DNA of 32,799 nucleotides from Rubritepida sp. GTDB taxonomy: Bacteria; Pseudomonadota; Alphaproteobacteria; Acetobacterales; Acetobacteraceae. Under the pieces are notes generated by a model. The model ran no database searches, was not told where the DNA came from, and was given only the letters and a program-made list of their open reading frames with translations. The DNA lies in NCBI GenBank assembly GCA_028291455.1, contig JAQGHY010000201.1:1-32799 (forward strand). The letters run 5' to 3'. The stretch's first letter is position 1; every line of letters begins with the position of its first letter. The translations under genes were made by a program, and so were the position numbers. Positions 24,114-30,870 of the stretch are shown here, piece after piece.

Positions 24114-24338
24114 ATGGCAGAGAAGCGCATTCCTAGGCCCCGCGACCCCATCGCCCTGGCGAAGCTCATTGGCGACATCGCTACGGGGCAAATTATGGAA
24201 ATCGCGGATGGCAAGATGACTGCGCGCGCTAAGATGGCAGGCAAGAAAGGCGGCCCAGCTCGCGCGAAATCTTTGACCCCAGCACAGCGATCCGAGATCG
24301 CCAGCATTGCGGCTACCGCGCGCTGGAAGAAGAGCTAG
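24114..24338 (+). CDS. Small basic passenger protein (74 aa) with KKGGPARAKSLTPAQRSEIA motif
   Basis: A 74-residue basic protein. The C-terminal half reads AGKKGGPARAKSLTPAQR followed by SEIASIAATARWKK, a pattern seen in many small uncharacterised bacterial proteins that end in a GG-x-x-RAK-x-L...RSEIA-x-x-AA-x-ARW block and are likely to bind nucleic acid. The function is unknown. It lies five bases downstream of the helical 77-aa gene. Its stop codon overlaps that of the convergent third toxin-antitoxin gene in a shared CTAG, leaving no room for a terminator. Confidence 0.6.
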   Translation: MAEKRIPRPRDPIALAKLIGDIATGQIMEIADGKMTARAKMAGKKGGPARAKSLTPAQRSEIASIAATARWKKS

Positions 24339-24832
24339 GCCGCCTCGGAATTATCATCGGTCCCTGCAATTTCAGCCATCCTGAGTTCCGCGACGTCATC
24401 GGTGAAGTCTTTAAAGAAATTCAACTGGGGATCTTCCGGGAATACTTTATTCATCCGGTCCACATCGCAGACCGCCCGATACACGTGGTGTGCAATCGCC
24501 TCTCGGCGCTGCCTGACAGACTTCTGCCGCAAACTCGGCGTACCGCCCCGGTCGGTGTCGAAATAATGTTTTATTGCGATATCGTTCTCGAACAGAGTGA
24601 CGCTCTGTTTGGCGCGGTATGTGAATCCACTCACCTCATCGAGGCGCCTAGCTTGCCTGAGAGCGTGGGTAACCTGTTTACGCAGAAGCTGCTTTATATC
24701 TTGCGGACGTGGAGCTAGCCGCCGTCGAGCCGTTGCCCAATCGATAAAATCGTCGGGATTGCCAGAGACCTGCCTGGTTTCGGAACTCCACTCTTCCCAG
24801 AGCAGAACAACCTGTTCATTATAATCTGCCAT
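24335..24832 (-). CDS. Unrecognised 165-aa third gene of the toxin-antitoxin module
   Basis: A 165-residue soluble protein that I cannot assign to a family. It is rich in charged residues, with an N-terminal acidic/aromatic part (MADYNEQVVLLWEEWSSET), a central basic helical region (KQLLRKQVTHALRQARRLDE) and a long helix around RQRREAIAHHVYRAVCDVDR. The ATG at 24832 is preferred over a start at 24889 that would overlap the preceding gene: it is 8 bases after that gene's stop with an AGAGGA site. The tight spacing suggests that it is the third gene of the toxin and HTH-protease operon, perhaps an accessory or second toxin. That is inference from position only. Confidence 0.65.
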   Translation of the reverse strand: MADYNEQVVLLWEEWSSETRQVSGNPDDFIDWATARRRLAPRPQDIKQLLRKQVTHALRQARRLDEVSGFTYRAKQSVTLFENDIAIKHYFDTDRGGTPSLRQKSVRQRREAIAHHVYRAVCDVDRMNKVFPEDPQLNFFKDFTDDVAELRMAEIAGTDDNSEAA

Positions 24833-24840
24833 TTTATCCT

Positions 24841-25983
24841 CTACAGATTGGTTGGAGCAAAATGCCCCCATCCATCTTTGAACTGCCAATCGAGCAGGTG
24901 ATCTTTGCTGCTGGTTTGATATTTACGAAGCCAGCCATATTTTTTTGTTTTGTTTTGAATTTGCCCCACGACAATGGCAGGATTTATCTCAACACGCGCG
25001 GAAAAATTCAGCACATCACGTTCTGAAATAAACGGGCTTTTCCGTACGATAAATGACTCGAGAAGCTGACTTGGCACACAAAAATCCGCAGCGGCTTGAT
25101 TGGCCTTGACTTCGCATTCCGGCAGGCCGTCGCTTCCCTCGAAGTCGGCCGAGAACTCATCAATCGGGGAAAATGTTTCCTCAAGTCCGTCCTGCCGAAG
25201 GACGTGCTCAATTTCGTGGCGGATAACGAAACAAAAATTATCGTACCTGTCTAAACGAAGCGTCATTCCGATGACTGGCTGTCGGTCGATCCACACGCAC
25301 ACACCATCGATTTTAGACCCAGGCAACGCCTCGACCAGAACAAGCCGCACTCCACACTTTAAAAGAATAGAAGGAATGCGGTGCAAATCATCTTTGTCTA
25401 GCATGTGCGCCCGAATTGTATCGAGACTGTCACGAAGCATTTTTTCAGAATATGGAGGCGCACTGGCGCCCTCGGCAATCTTACGGACCCGATGAAGCCA
25501 TGTATATTGAATAGGCGTCGTCTTATCATATGCTGTTTTTTTTGCTGCATGCGGCAGGAGCGGCGCATCGCTAACAAAAGGAATGTCAGACACACTATTT
25601 TTCTCGAAAAAACGCAACATCTGTAAGTCTAAAAGACCGGGTTCTGCGTCTTCTATCCACCCACGCTTGATCATCTCACGGACAGGGAACGCAGATAGCC
25701 AAGAAGCCCGAGTCCTAACGCCGGGATCTGCCTTGCGGGCTTTCTGTAGGTCATATATTTTCTGCAGATTCATGAAAAATTCGGGCGACATATCAAACGC
25801 CTCGCCAAGCGCAACGGCTGAATCTGGCGTAACGTCGTTTGTGCCTTTGATCAGCCGATTAAGTTGGCTAACATCAATGCCAAGAATGTAAGCGAGGTCC
25901 GCCTGCGCCCAATTACGCGCCTCCAACTCCTCGGCAATGAAAGTGCCGGGGTGATCCACCGGCGGCGGCGTGGTCTTTGCCAT
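24841..25983 (-). CDS. Xre-family HTH / ImmA-IrrE metalloprotease fusion (HigA-type antitoxin)
   Basis: A 380-residue two-domain protein. Residues 12-70 form an Xre/HigA-like helix-turn-helix (NWAQADLAYILGIDVSQLNR followed by LIKGTNDVTPDSAVALGEAF). Residues 200-305 carry an ImmA/IrrE-type zinc peptidase: HEIEH at 256-260, and an acidic third-ligand region with ECEVKANQAAADFCVP. It occupies the antitoxin position right after a HigB/RelE-like gene, its ATG overlapping the toxin stop by one base. Known family logic suggests that it binds the operator and the toxin; the protease domain might control its own or a partner's stability. The codons are clearly AT-richer than in host genes. Confidence 0.85.
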   Translation of the reverse strand: MAKTTPPPVDHPGTFIAEELEARNWAQADLAYILGIDVSQLNRLIKGTNDVTPDSAVALGEAFDMSPEFFMNLQKIYDLQKARKADPGVRTRASWLSAFPVREMIKRGWIEDAEPGLLDLQMLRFFEKNSVSDIPFVSDAPLLPHAAKKTAYDKTTPIQYTWLHRVRKIAEGASAPPYSEKMLRDSLDTIRAHMLDKDDLHRIPSILLKCGVRLVLVEALPGSKIDGVCVWIDRQPVIGMTLRLDRYDNFCFVIRHEIEHVLRQDGLEETFSPIDEFSADFEGSDGLPECEVKANQAAADFCVPSQLLESFIVRKSPFISERDVLNFSARVEINPAIVVGQIQNKTKKYGWLRKYQTSSKDHLLDWQFKDGWGHFAPTNL

Positions 25984-26279
25984 CAGTGATAATCCTCAAT
26001 CGCCAGTATCGTAACAGTCTGCGGTTCGGTTTCTTCGTTTAGATCGAAAACCATCCGGTATTGGTCACTCAGCCGAATTGACCGCTTGCCGGCGCGGTCC
26101 ACCTGCAATCTTTCATAATGCAGACTCTTCCAGTTCCGCAGGGAGCGGTCATCGATCGATGACCTCAAAACCGTCAACTTCCGACGAGCCGACTTGATCA
26201 CACCGATGGAGAGTCGGGTGGTCCCAGCTTCGTCGGTTTCTATTAGCGCAAGCTCATCGTCCGAAAATACGATCTTCAT
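25983..26279 (-). CDS. HigB/RelE-family toxin-like protein
   Basis: A 98-residue protein with the fold pattern of HigB/RelE mRNA interferases. LRNWKSLHYERLQVDRAGKRSIRLSDQYRMVFDL is the HigB-type core, in which RSIRLSDQYRMVF provides the conserved basic residues, and the C-terminal VTILAIEDYH is the usual beta strand with a terminal His. The expected role is ribosome-dependent mRNA cleavage. The ATG at 26279 fits the family length; an upstream start at 26321 would add 14 residues. It is the first gene of the module and is divergent from the transposase, with 109 bases of shared upstream region. In the related HigB family, gene order is also toxin first. Confidence 0.85.
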   Translation of the reverse strand: MKIVFSDDELALIETDEAGTTRLSIGVIKSARRKLTVLRSSIDDRSLRNWKSLHYERLQVDRAGKRSIRLSDQYRMVFDLNEETEPQTVTILAIEDYH

Positions 26280-26323
26280 CGGAGACCTACATAGATCGGC
26301 CGTAATAGCGCCGCAAGGCAAAA

Positions 26324-26353
26324 TTGACCGATTCAGTCAAAATGACCTTTATG
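26324..26353 (+). promoter_or_regulatory. Possible divergent promoter/operator region with TTGAC-N7-GTCAA palindrome
   Basis: The 109 bases between the toxin and transposase genes include TTGAC, seven bases, GTCAA at 26324-26340, a small inverted repeat that could be an operator for the HTH antitoxin. TTGACC followed 18 bases later by TTTATG could be a plus-strand promoter for the transposase. Both readings are by eye and unproven. Confidence 0.3.
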
Positions 26354-26388
26354 CTTGACTTGGCCGACGGCAACTGTAGGGCTTAGGG

Positions 26389-27246
26389 ATGAACAAGCTA
26401 TCCAGTGGTGCTCGTTCCCGGATGCTCGGCATGATGATTGAAGGCATGTCGATCGGTGCGATCTCGCGAGTGACGGGGGCCAGTAAGAATACCATCGCCA
26501 AGCTGCTAGCGGACGCTGGGGAAGCGTTCAGCGATTATCAGGACCGCACCATGCGCGGCCTGACCTGCAAGCATATCCAGGTCGATGAAACCTGGTCCTT
26601 CGTTTATCCGAAACAAAGGAACGTTGCGGGGACCAAGGCTGCCCTGAAAGGGGCCGCCGACGTGTGGGCGTGGACCGCTATCGACGCAGATACGAAGTTG
26701 ATCCCGAGCTGGTTCCTCGGCGCCCGTGACATTGCCGCAGCCCAGCATTTCATTGGCGACTTGGCACTGCGTCTAGCAAACCGCGTGCAGCTAACCAGCG
26801 ACGGCCACAAGCCCTGTTTGCAGGCTGTGGAACAGCCTTTCGAAGCCGATATCGACTACGCGATGCTGGTGAAGATCTATGGCGAGCAGAGCGGGGCTAA
26901 GGGGCGCTACAGCGCCGGCGAATGCATAGGCGCCGGACAACGGCGTGTGGAAGGCCGACCTGATCCTACGCATATTATCACCAGCTCCGCTGAGCGTGCG
27001 AACGTCTCAATGCGGATGGGCACGCGGCGCTTCACCGGTCCGGCCAACGCTTTCTCCAAGAAGGCCGAGAATTGCCCCCACGCCCTCGCCATCTACTTCA
27101 TGCATTACAACTTCGCCCGCATTCATCAGACCCTCCGCTGCACGCCAGCGATGGCAGCGGGCGTGAGCGCAAAGCTTTGGGGATTGTCGGATATGGTGGT
27201 CGTTCTGGAAGAATGGGAAAAGAGCCAAGCTCAAGCTTTAAACTGA
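26389..27246 (+). CDS. IS1-like DDE transposase
   Basis: A 285-residue transposase. Residues 1-45 hold a helix-turn-helix (IEGMSIGAISRVTGASKNTI). The DDE triad appears intact: Asp66 (IQVDETWSF), Asp138 (LTSDGHK) and Glu202 (SSAERANVSMRM). The C-terminal RRFTGPANAFSKKAENCPHA and MHYNFARIHQTL match the IS1-type transposase core common in alphaproteobacteria. There is no frameshift or premature stop, so it could be active. The stop codon lies inside the right terminal repeat. It reads toward eutB, so transcription could continue into the ethanolamine genes. Confidence 0.9.
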   Translation: MNKLSSGARSRMLGMMIEGMSIGAISRVTGASKNTIAKLLADAGEAFSDYQDRTMRGLTCKHIQVDETWSFVYPKQRNVAGTKAALKGAADVWAWTAIDADTKLIPSWFLGARDIAAAQHFIGDLALRLANRVQLTSDGHKPCLQAVEQPFEADIDYAMLVKIYGEQSGAKGRYSAGECIGAGQRRVEGRPDPTHIITSSAERANVSMRMGTRRFTGPANAFSKKAENCPHALAIYFMHYNFARIHQTLRCTPAMAAGVSAKLWGLSDMVVVLEEWEKSQAQALN

Positions 27247-27255
27247 CCCACTACC
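27240..27255 (-). repeat. Right terminal inverted repeat of the element
   Basis: AAACTGACCCACTACC mirrors the left repeat exactly over 16 bases. It includes the last Asn codon and stop codon of the transposase gene. Host sequence resumes at 27256, 48 bases before eutB. Confidence 0.9.
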
Positions 27256-27303
27256 CGCGCAAACTTCATTGCGTCGCGCGGCGGGCCGGACGATCCTGCG
27301 GGG

Positions 27304-28665
27304 ATGGCGTTTCGGCATGTCATCGGCGGCACGAGCTACCTCTTCGAGGACCTGCGCACCCTGTTGGCGCGGGCCACGCCCTTCCGCTCGGGCGATGCCC
27401 TGGCCGGCGTGGCGGCGACCAGCGCGGCCGAGCGCGTGGCGGCGCAGAAGGCGCTCGCGGACCTGCCGCTCCGGCACTTCCTCAACGAAGCGGTGATCCC
27501 CTACGAGACCGACGACGTCACCCGGCTGATCCTGGACAGCCACGAGCTACCGGCCTTCGCGGCGGTCTCGCACCTGACGGTCGGCGGCTTCCGCGACTGG
27601 CTGCTGGCCGCCGAACCCGCCGACCTCGTGCCGATCCGCCGTGGCCTGACGCCCGAGATGGTGGCCGCCGTCTCCAAGATCATGCGCGTTTCGGACCTCA
27701 TCGCCGTCGCGGCCAAGTGTCGCGTGGTCACGCGCTTCCGCAACACGATTGGGCTGCCGGGCACGCTCTCCATCCGCCTCCAGCCCAACCACCCGACCGA
27801 CGATGCGCGCGGCGTCGCGGCCTCGGTGCTGGACGGGCTGCTGCTCGGAGCCGGCGATGCGGTGATCGGCATCAACCCCGCCACCGACAATATCGAGGCG
27901 GTGCTGCGGCTGCTGGACATGCTGGACAATGTCCGCACGCGTTTCGCCATCCCCACACAGAGCTGCGTGCTCTGTCACGTCACCACCGCGATGCTGGCGA
28001 TAGAGCGCGGCGCGCCGGTCGACCTGGTGTTCCAGTCCATCGGCGGCACGCAAGGGGTGAACGAGAGTTTCGGCGTCACGCTCGCCATGCTGCGCGAGGC
28101 GGAGGACGCGGCGCTGGCGCTGAAGCGCGGCACCGTCGGCCAGGACGTCATGTATTTCGAGACCGGCCAGGGCAGCGCGCTTTCCGCCGAGGCGCATCAC
28201 GGCGTGGACCAGCAGACCATCGAGGCCCGGGCCTATGGCGTGGCGCGCGCCTATGCGCCGCTGCTGGTCAATTCCGTCGTCGGCTTCATCGGGCCGGAAT
28301 ACCTTTTCGACGGCAAGCAGATCCTCCGCGCAGGGCTCGAGGACCACTTCTGCGGCAAGCTGCTCGGCCTGCCGATGGGGGTGGACATTTGCTACACGAA
28401 CCACGCCGAGGCGGACCAGGACGACATGGACACGCTGCTGACCTGCCTCGCGGTCGCCGGCGTCACCTACATCATGGGCGTGCCGGGCGCTGACGACGTG
28501 ATGCTGGCCTACCAGTCCACCTCCTTCCACGACGGCCTCTACGCGCGCGCCGCCCTGGGCAAGACGCCCGCGCCGGAGTTCGCGGAGTGGCTGGAGCGCA
28601 TGGGGATCGGCAAGGGCGATGCGATTCCGGCGGCGATGTCGCCCGCGCTGATCGGGCTGGAATGA
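27304..28665 (+). CDS. eutB: Ethanolamine ammonia-lyase large subunit
   Basis: A 453-residue subunit, the same length as the enterobacterial protein. With EutC it forms the adenosylcobalamin-dependent enzyme that splits ethanolamine to acetaldehyde and ammonia. Strongly conserved stretches are visible: ATSAAERVAAQKALADL, IGLPGTLSIRLQPNHPTDD, YFETGQGSALSAEAHHG, VVGFIGPEYLF, ILRAGLEDHFCGKL and YTNHAEADQDDMD. The N-terminus appears complete despite the mobile element ending 48 bases upstream. The original promoter may therefore be lost or replaced by read-through. No microcompartment genes are seen, so a soluble ethanolamine pathway is likely. Confidence 0.97.
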   Translation: MAFRHVIGGTSYLFEDLRTLLARATPFRSGDALAGVAATSAAERVAAQKALADLPLRHFLNEAVIPYETDDVTRLILDSHELPAFAAVSHLTVGGFRDWLLAAEPADLVPIRRGLTPEMVAAVSKIMRVSDLIAVAAKCRVVTRFRNTIGLPGTLSIRLQPNHPTDDARGVAASVLDGLLLGAGDAVIGINPATDNIEAVLRLLDMLDNVRTRFAIPTQSCVLCHVTTAMLAIERGAPVDLVFQSIGGTQGVNESFGVTLAMLREAEDAALALKRGTVGQDVMYFETGQGSALSAEAHHGVDQQTIEARAYGVARAYAPLLVNSVVGFIGPEYLFDGKQILRAGLEDHFCGKLLGLPMGVDICYTNHAEADQDDMDTLLTCLAVAGVTYIMGVPGADDVMLAYQSTSFHDGLYARAALGKTPAPEFAEWLERMGIGKGDAIPAAMSPALIGLE

Positions 28666-29366
28666 CGGCGCCCACGATCTGGCGCGACCTTCGCCGCTTC
28701 ACGCAGGCGCGCGTCGGCATCGGTCGGGCCGGAAATGCCGTGCCGACCTCCGCGCATTTGGATTTCCAGGAGGCGCATGCCGCCGCCCGTGATGCCGTCT
28801 GGTCCGCGCTCGATGTCGCGGCGCTGCGCGCGGAACTCGGCGAGATCCCGGTGCTGCACAGCGAGGCGGAGGACCGGAAGACCTACCTCCTCCGCCCCGA
28901 CCTCGGCCGCCGCCTGCGTGCCGCCGACCGCACGAGCCTGCCGCGCACCGGCGGCACGGTGATCGTCATCGCCGACGGGCTCTGCGCCAACGGTGTGCAG
29001 GCCCAGGCCGCGCCGCTCATCCGCGCGCTGAGCGCGGAATGGCCCGTCGTCATCGTCGAACAGGCCCGCGTGGCGATCGGCGACGATATCGGCGAGGCGA
29101 TGGGCGCGCAGGCCGTGGTGGTGCTGATCGGCGAGCGGCCGGGCCTCTCCGCGCAGGACAGCCTGGGCGCCTACATCACCTGGCAGCCGCGCCGCGGCCG
29201 CAGCGATGCCGAGCGCAACTGCATCAGCAACATCCGCCCCGGCGGCCTCAGCCATGCCGATGCCGCGGCGAAGATCCACTGGCTGCTGCACGGAGCAAAA
29301 GCCCTCGGTGCCACAGGCGTTTCGCTGAAGGACGAGATGGTTTCGGGCGGGCTGGCGCTGCCTTAA
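28662..29366 (+). CDS. eutC: Ethanolamine ammonia-lyase small subunit
   Basis: A 234-residue light chain that helps bind adenosylcobalamin. Typical segments are TQARVGIGRAGNAVPTSAHLDFQEAHAAARDAVW, IVIADGLCANGVQAQAAP, VEQARVAIGDDIGE and LIGERPGLSAQDSLGAYITW, and further on AERNCISNIRPGGLSH. The ATG at 28662 overlaps the eutB stop by four bases (ATGA), so the two subunits are translationally coupled. Acetaldehyde dehydrogenase or an ethanolamine permease is not in view; the Bug receptor that follows is not an established ethanolamine carrier. Confidence 0.96.
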   Translation: MTAPTIWRDLRRFTQARVGIGRAGNAVPTSAHLDFQEAHAAARDAVWSALDVAALRAELGEIPVLHSEAEDRKTYLLRPDLGRRLRAADRTSLPRTGGTVIVIADGLCANGVQAQAAPLIRALSAEWPVVIVEQARVAIGDDIGEAMGAQAVVVLIGERPGLSAQDSLGAYITWQPRRGRSDAERNCISNIRPGGLSHADAAAKIHWLLHGAKALGATGVSLKDEMVSGGLALP

Positions 29367-29412
29367 TCAATCGCGGTAGCGTCCCGGCAAATAAACCGAG
29401 GATCCCAAGAAA

Positions 29413-30354
29413 ATGCGCTGGATAGCCATGCTGTCGGCCGTGCTGCTGTCGTCGCAGCCCGCTTTTGCCCAGGACGCCTACCCCAACCGCGCCGTCCAGC
29501 TCATCGTCCCCTTCCCGCCCGGTGGCAACACCGACCTCATGGCCCGTGCGCTCCAGGCCGAACTTTCCAAGGCGCTCGGCCAGCAGGTGGTCGCGGTGAA
29601 TCGCGGCGGGGCGGCGGGCGCCATCGGCGTTGCCGAGATCGCGCGCTCGCGGCCCGACGGCTACACCATCGGCATCTCGCCCAACAATGCGGTGACGACG
29701 CAGCCTTACCTGCAGAACGTGAACTACACGGCCGAGAGCCTGCGCTACCTCTGCCTGGTCTACGACAATCCGCAGGTGCTGATCCTCGGCCGCAACACGC
29801 CCTTCAACGACTTCGCCGGCATGCTCGCGCTGGCCCGCACCGGGCCGGAGGCACTGATCTACGGTGCGCCGGGCGTGGGCAGCACGCAGCATATCCTGAC
29901 GGTGCAGCTGCTCCGTGCCGCGGGGGTGACCGGGCTCTACGTGCCCTTCACCGGAGCCGGCCCGCTGTCCCAGGCGGCGATGGCCGGACAGGTCATGGTC
30001 TTCGTCGAGGCGGCCTCGATCCCCGCCGCCACCGGCCTCGGCATCCTCGCGGTGCTGGGCACGCAGCGCATGGCGGCGCTGCCGAACGTCCCGAGCACGG
30101 CCGAGCTCGGCTACCCCATGCAGGGCAACACCTATGGCGGTCTGATCGCCCCCGCCGGCCTGCCGGACGCCATCGCCGAGACGATCGAGCGCGCCTGCCA
30201 GACGGCGGTGACCAGTGAGGGCTTCCGCGTCATCGCCGAGCGGCTGAACGCGGTGCCGAGTTTCCAGCCCGGCGCCGCCTTCCGCGAGCGGTTCGTGGCC
30301 GAGAGCGTGACGAACCGCGCCCTGCTGCAGGAACTCGGCATCGCGCGCCAGTAA
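29413..30354 (+). CDS. Bug/TctC-family solute-binding protein
   Basis: A 313-residue periplasmic receptor with a Sec signal (WIAMLSAVLLSSQPAFAQ, cleavage near AFAQD). Family segments include YPNRAVQLIVPFPPGGNTD, QVVAVNRGGAAGAIGVAEIA, RPDGYTIGISP and YGAPGVGSTQHILTVQLL. It follows eutC by 46 bases in the same direction and may be co-transcribed with it, which would suggest uptake of a carboxylate or amine-derived solute connected with that pathway. This is inferred only. No membrane partner genes are near. Confidence 0.9.
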   Translation: MRWIAMLSAVLLSSQPAFAQDAYPNRAVQLIVPFPPGGNTDLMARALQAELSKALGQQVVAVNRGGAAGAIGVAEIARSRPDGYTIGISPNNAVTTQPYLQNVNYTAESLRYLCLVYDNPQVLILGRNTPFNDFAGMLALARTGPEALIYGAPGVGSTQHILTVQLLRAAGVTGLYVPFTGAGPLSQAAMAGQVMVFVEAASIPAATGLGILAVLGTQRMAALPNVPSTAELGYPMQGNTYGGLIAPAGLPDAIAETIERACQTAVTSEGFRVIAERLNAVPSFQPGAAFRERFVAESVTNRALLQELGIARQ

Positions 30355-30368
30355 GCGGACTCAGATTG

Positions 30369-30401
30369 CCCTTTCGCGCGGCGCCGTTCCGCGCGAAAGG
30401 G
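30369..30401 (+). promoter_or_regulatory. 13-bp perfect hairpin overlapping the arfB ribosome-binding site
   Basis: CCCTTTCGCGCGG and CCGCGCGAAAGGG pair perfectly over 13 bases around a seven-base loop. The right arm contains the AAAGGG that serves as the Shine-Dalgarno site of the ATG at 30407, and ends on the first base of a GTG. The stem starts 14 bases after the Bug gene stop. No T-run follows. It could act as a terminator of the upstream gene, or it could hide the arfB ribosome-binding site. Confidence 0.6.
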
Positions 30402-30406
30402 TGCCG

Positions 30407-30814
30407 ATGGCACGCATCACCATCAACCCGGCCGACCTGGAGGAAGACTTCCTCCGTGCGTCGGGCCCTGGCGGCCAGAACGTCAACAAGGTCGAGACCG
30501 CGGTCCAGCTGCGGTTCCACGCCTATCGCGCCGAACTGTCCGAGCGCGTCTTTGCCCGGCTCAAGACCCTCTCCGGCCGGCGCATGACCAAGGACGGCGT
30601 GGTCATCATCATGGCGCAGCAGCACCGCACCCGCGAGCGCAACCGCGAGGATGCCCTGGCGCGGCTGACCGAGCTGGTGGAGGAGGCCGCGAAGCCGCCC
30701 CCGCCCATGCGGCGCAAGACCAAGCCCACCAAGGGCTCGCAGACCCGCCGCATGGACAGCAAGACCAAGCACGGCGCGACCAAGAAACTGCGCTCCGGCC
30801 CGGTGAGCGATTGA
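30407..30814 (+). CDS. arfB: Alternative ribosome-rescue peptidyl-tRNA hydrolase ArfB
   Basis: A 135-residue RF1-like protein that releases peptides from ribosomes stalled on mRNAs without a stop codon. The catalytic GGQ is at residues 22-24 in SGPGGQNVNKVETAVQLRF. The C-terminal tail from about residue 100 is basic and Lys/Arg rich (KPTKGSQTRRMDSKTKHG), as needed for entry into the empty mRNA channel. There is no codon-recognition domain, which separates it from RF1 and RF2. The ATG at 30407 is preferred to a GTG two codons earlier. A strong hairpin covers its ribosome-binding site. Confidence 0.93.
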   Translation: MARITINPADLEEDFLRASGPGGQNVNKVETAVQLRFHAYRAELSERVFARLKTLSGRRMTKDGVVIIMAQQHRTRERNREDALARLTELVEEAAKPPPPMRRKTKPTKGSQTRRMDSKTKHGATKKLRSGPVSD

Positions 30815-30870
30815 AATGGTCCAGCGTGCCTGTTGGTTCTTACCGGCGTCCACTGAGAGCGAGGCGAGAG

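Larger units (their letters stand above)
23791..27255 (+). mobile_element. IS1-like insertion element with a toxin-antitoxin-type passenger module
   Basis: A 3465-bp unit bounded by inverted repeats that match perfectly over 16 bases (GGTAGTGGGTCAGTTT) and continue imperfectly for about 15 more, with TTGAGCT shared. The only transposase gene is at the right end, and its stop codon lies within the right repeat, as in many IS elements. The left 2.5 kb is occupied by five passenger genes that are AT-richer than the host by eye. No target-site duplication is visible in the flanks (left flank ends GGGAGGGTT, right flank begins CGCGCAAAC). It resembles a transporter-IS type unit rather than a compound transposon, since no second transposase is seen. 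Confidence 0.85.

Noticed and set aside
24833..24889. Longer start for the 165-aa passenger protein overlapping the HTH-protease gene
   Set aside because: It would overlap the end of the preceding gene by 49 bases; the ATG at 24832 has a proper AGGA site and spacing.
27072..28493. 473-residue plus frame across the transposase end and eutB
   Set aside because: It is out of frame with eutB and crosses the right terminal repeat; its sequence is Arg/Gly/Pro-rich and lacks motifs, whereas eutB matches along its full length.
28587..28661. Upstream extension of eutC by 25 residues
   Set aside because: The ATG at 28662 overlapping the eutB stop gives the normal EutC start; the extension lies wholly within eutB coding sequence.
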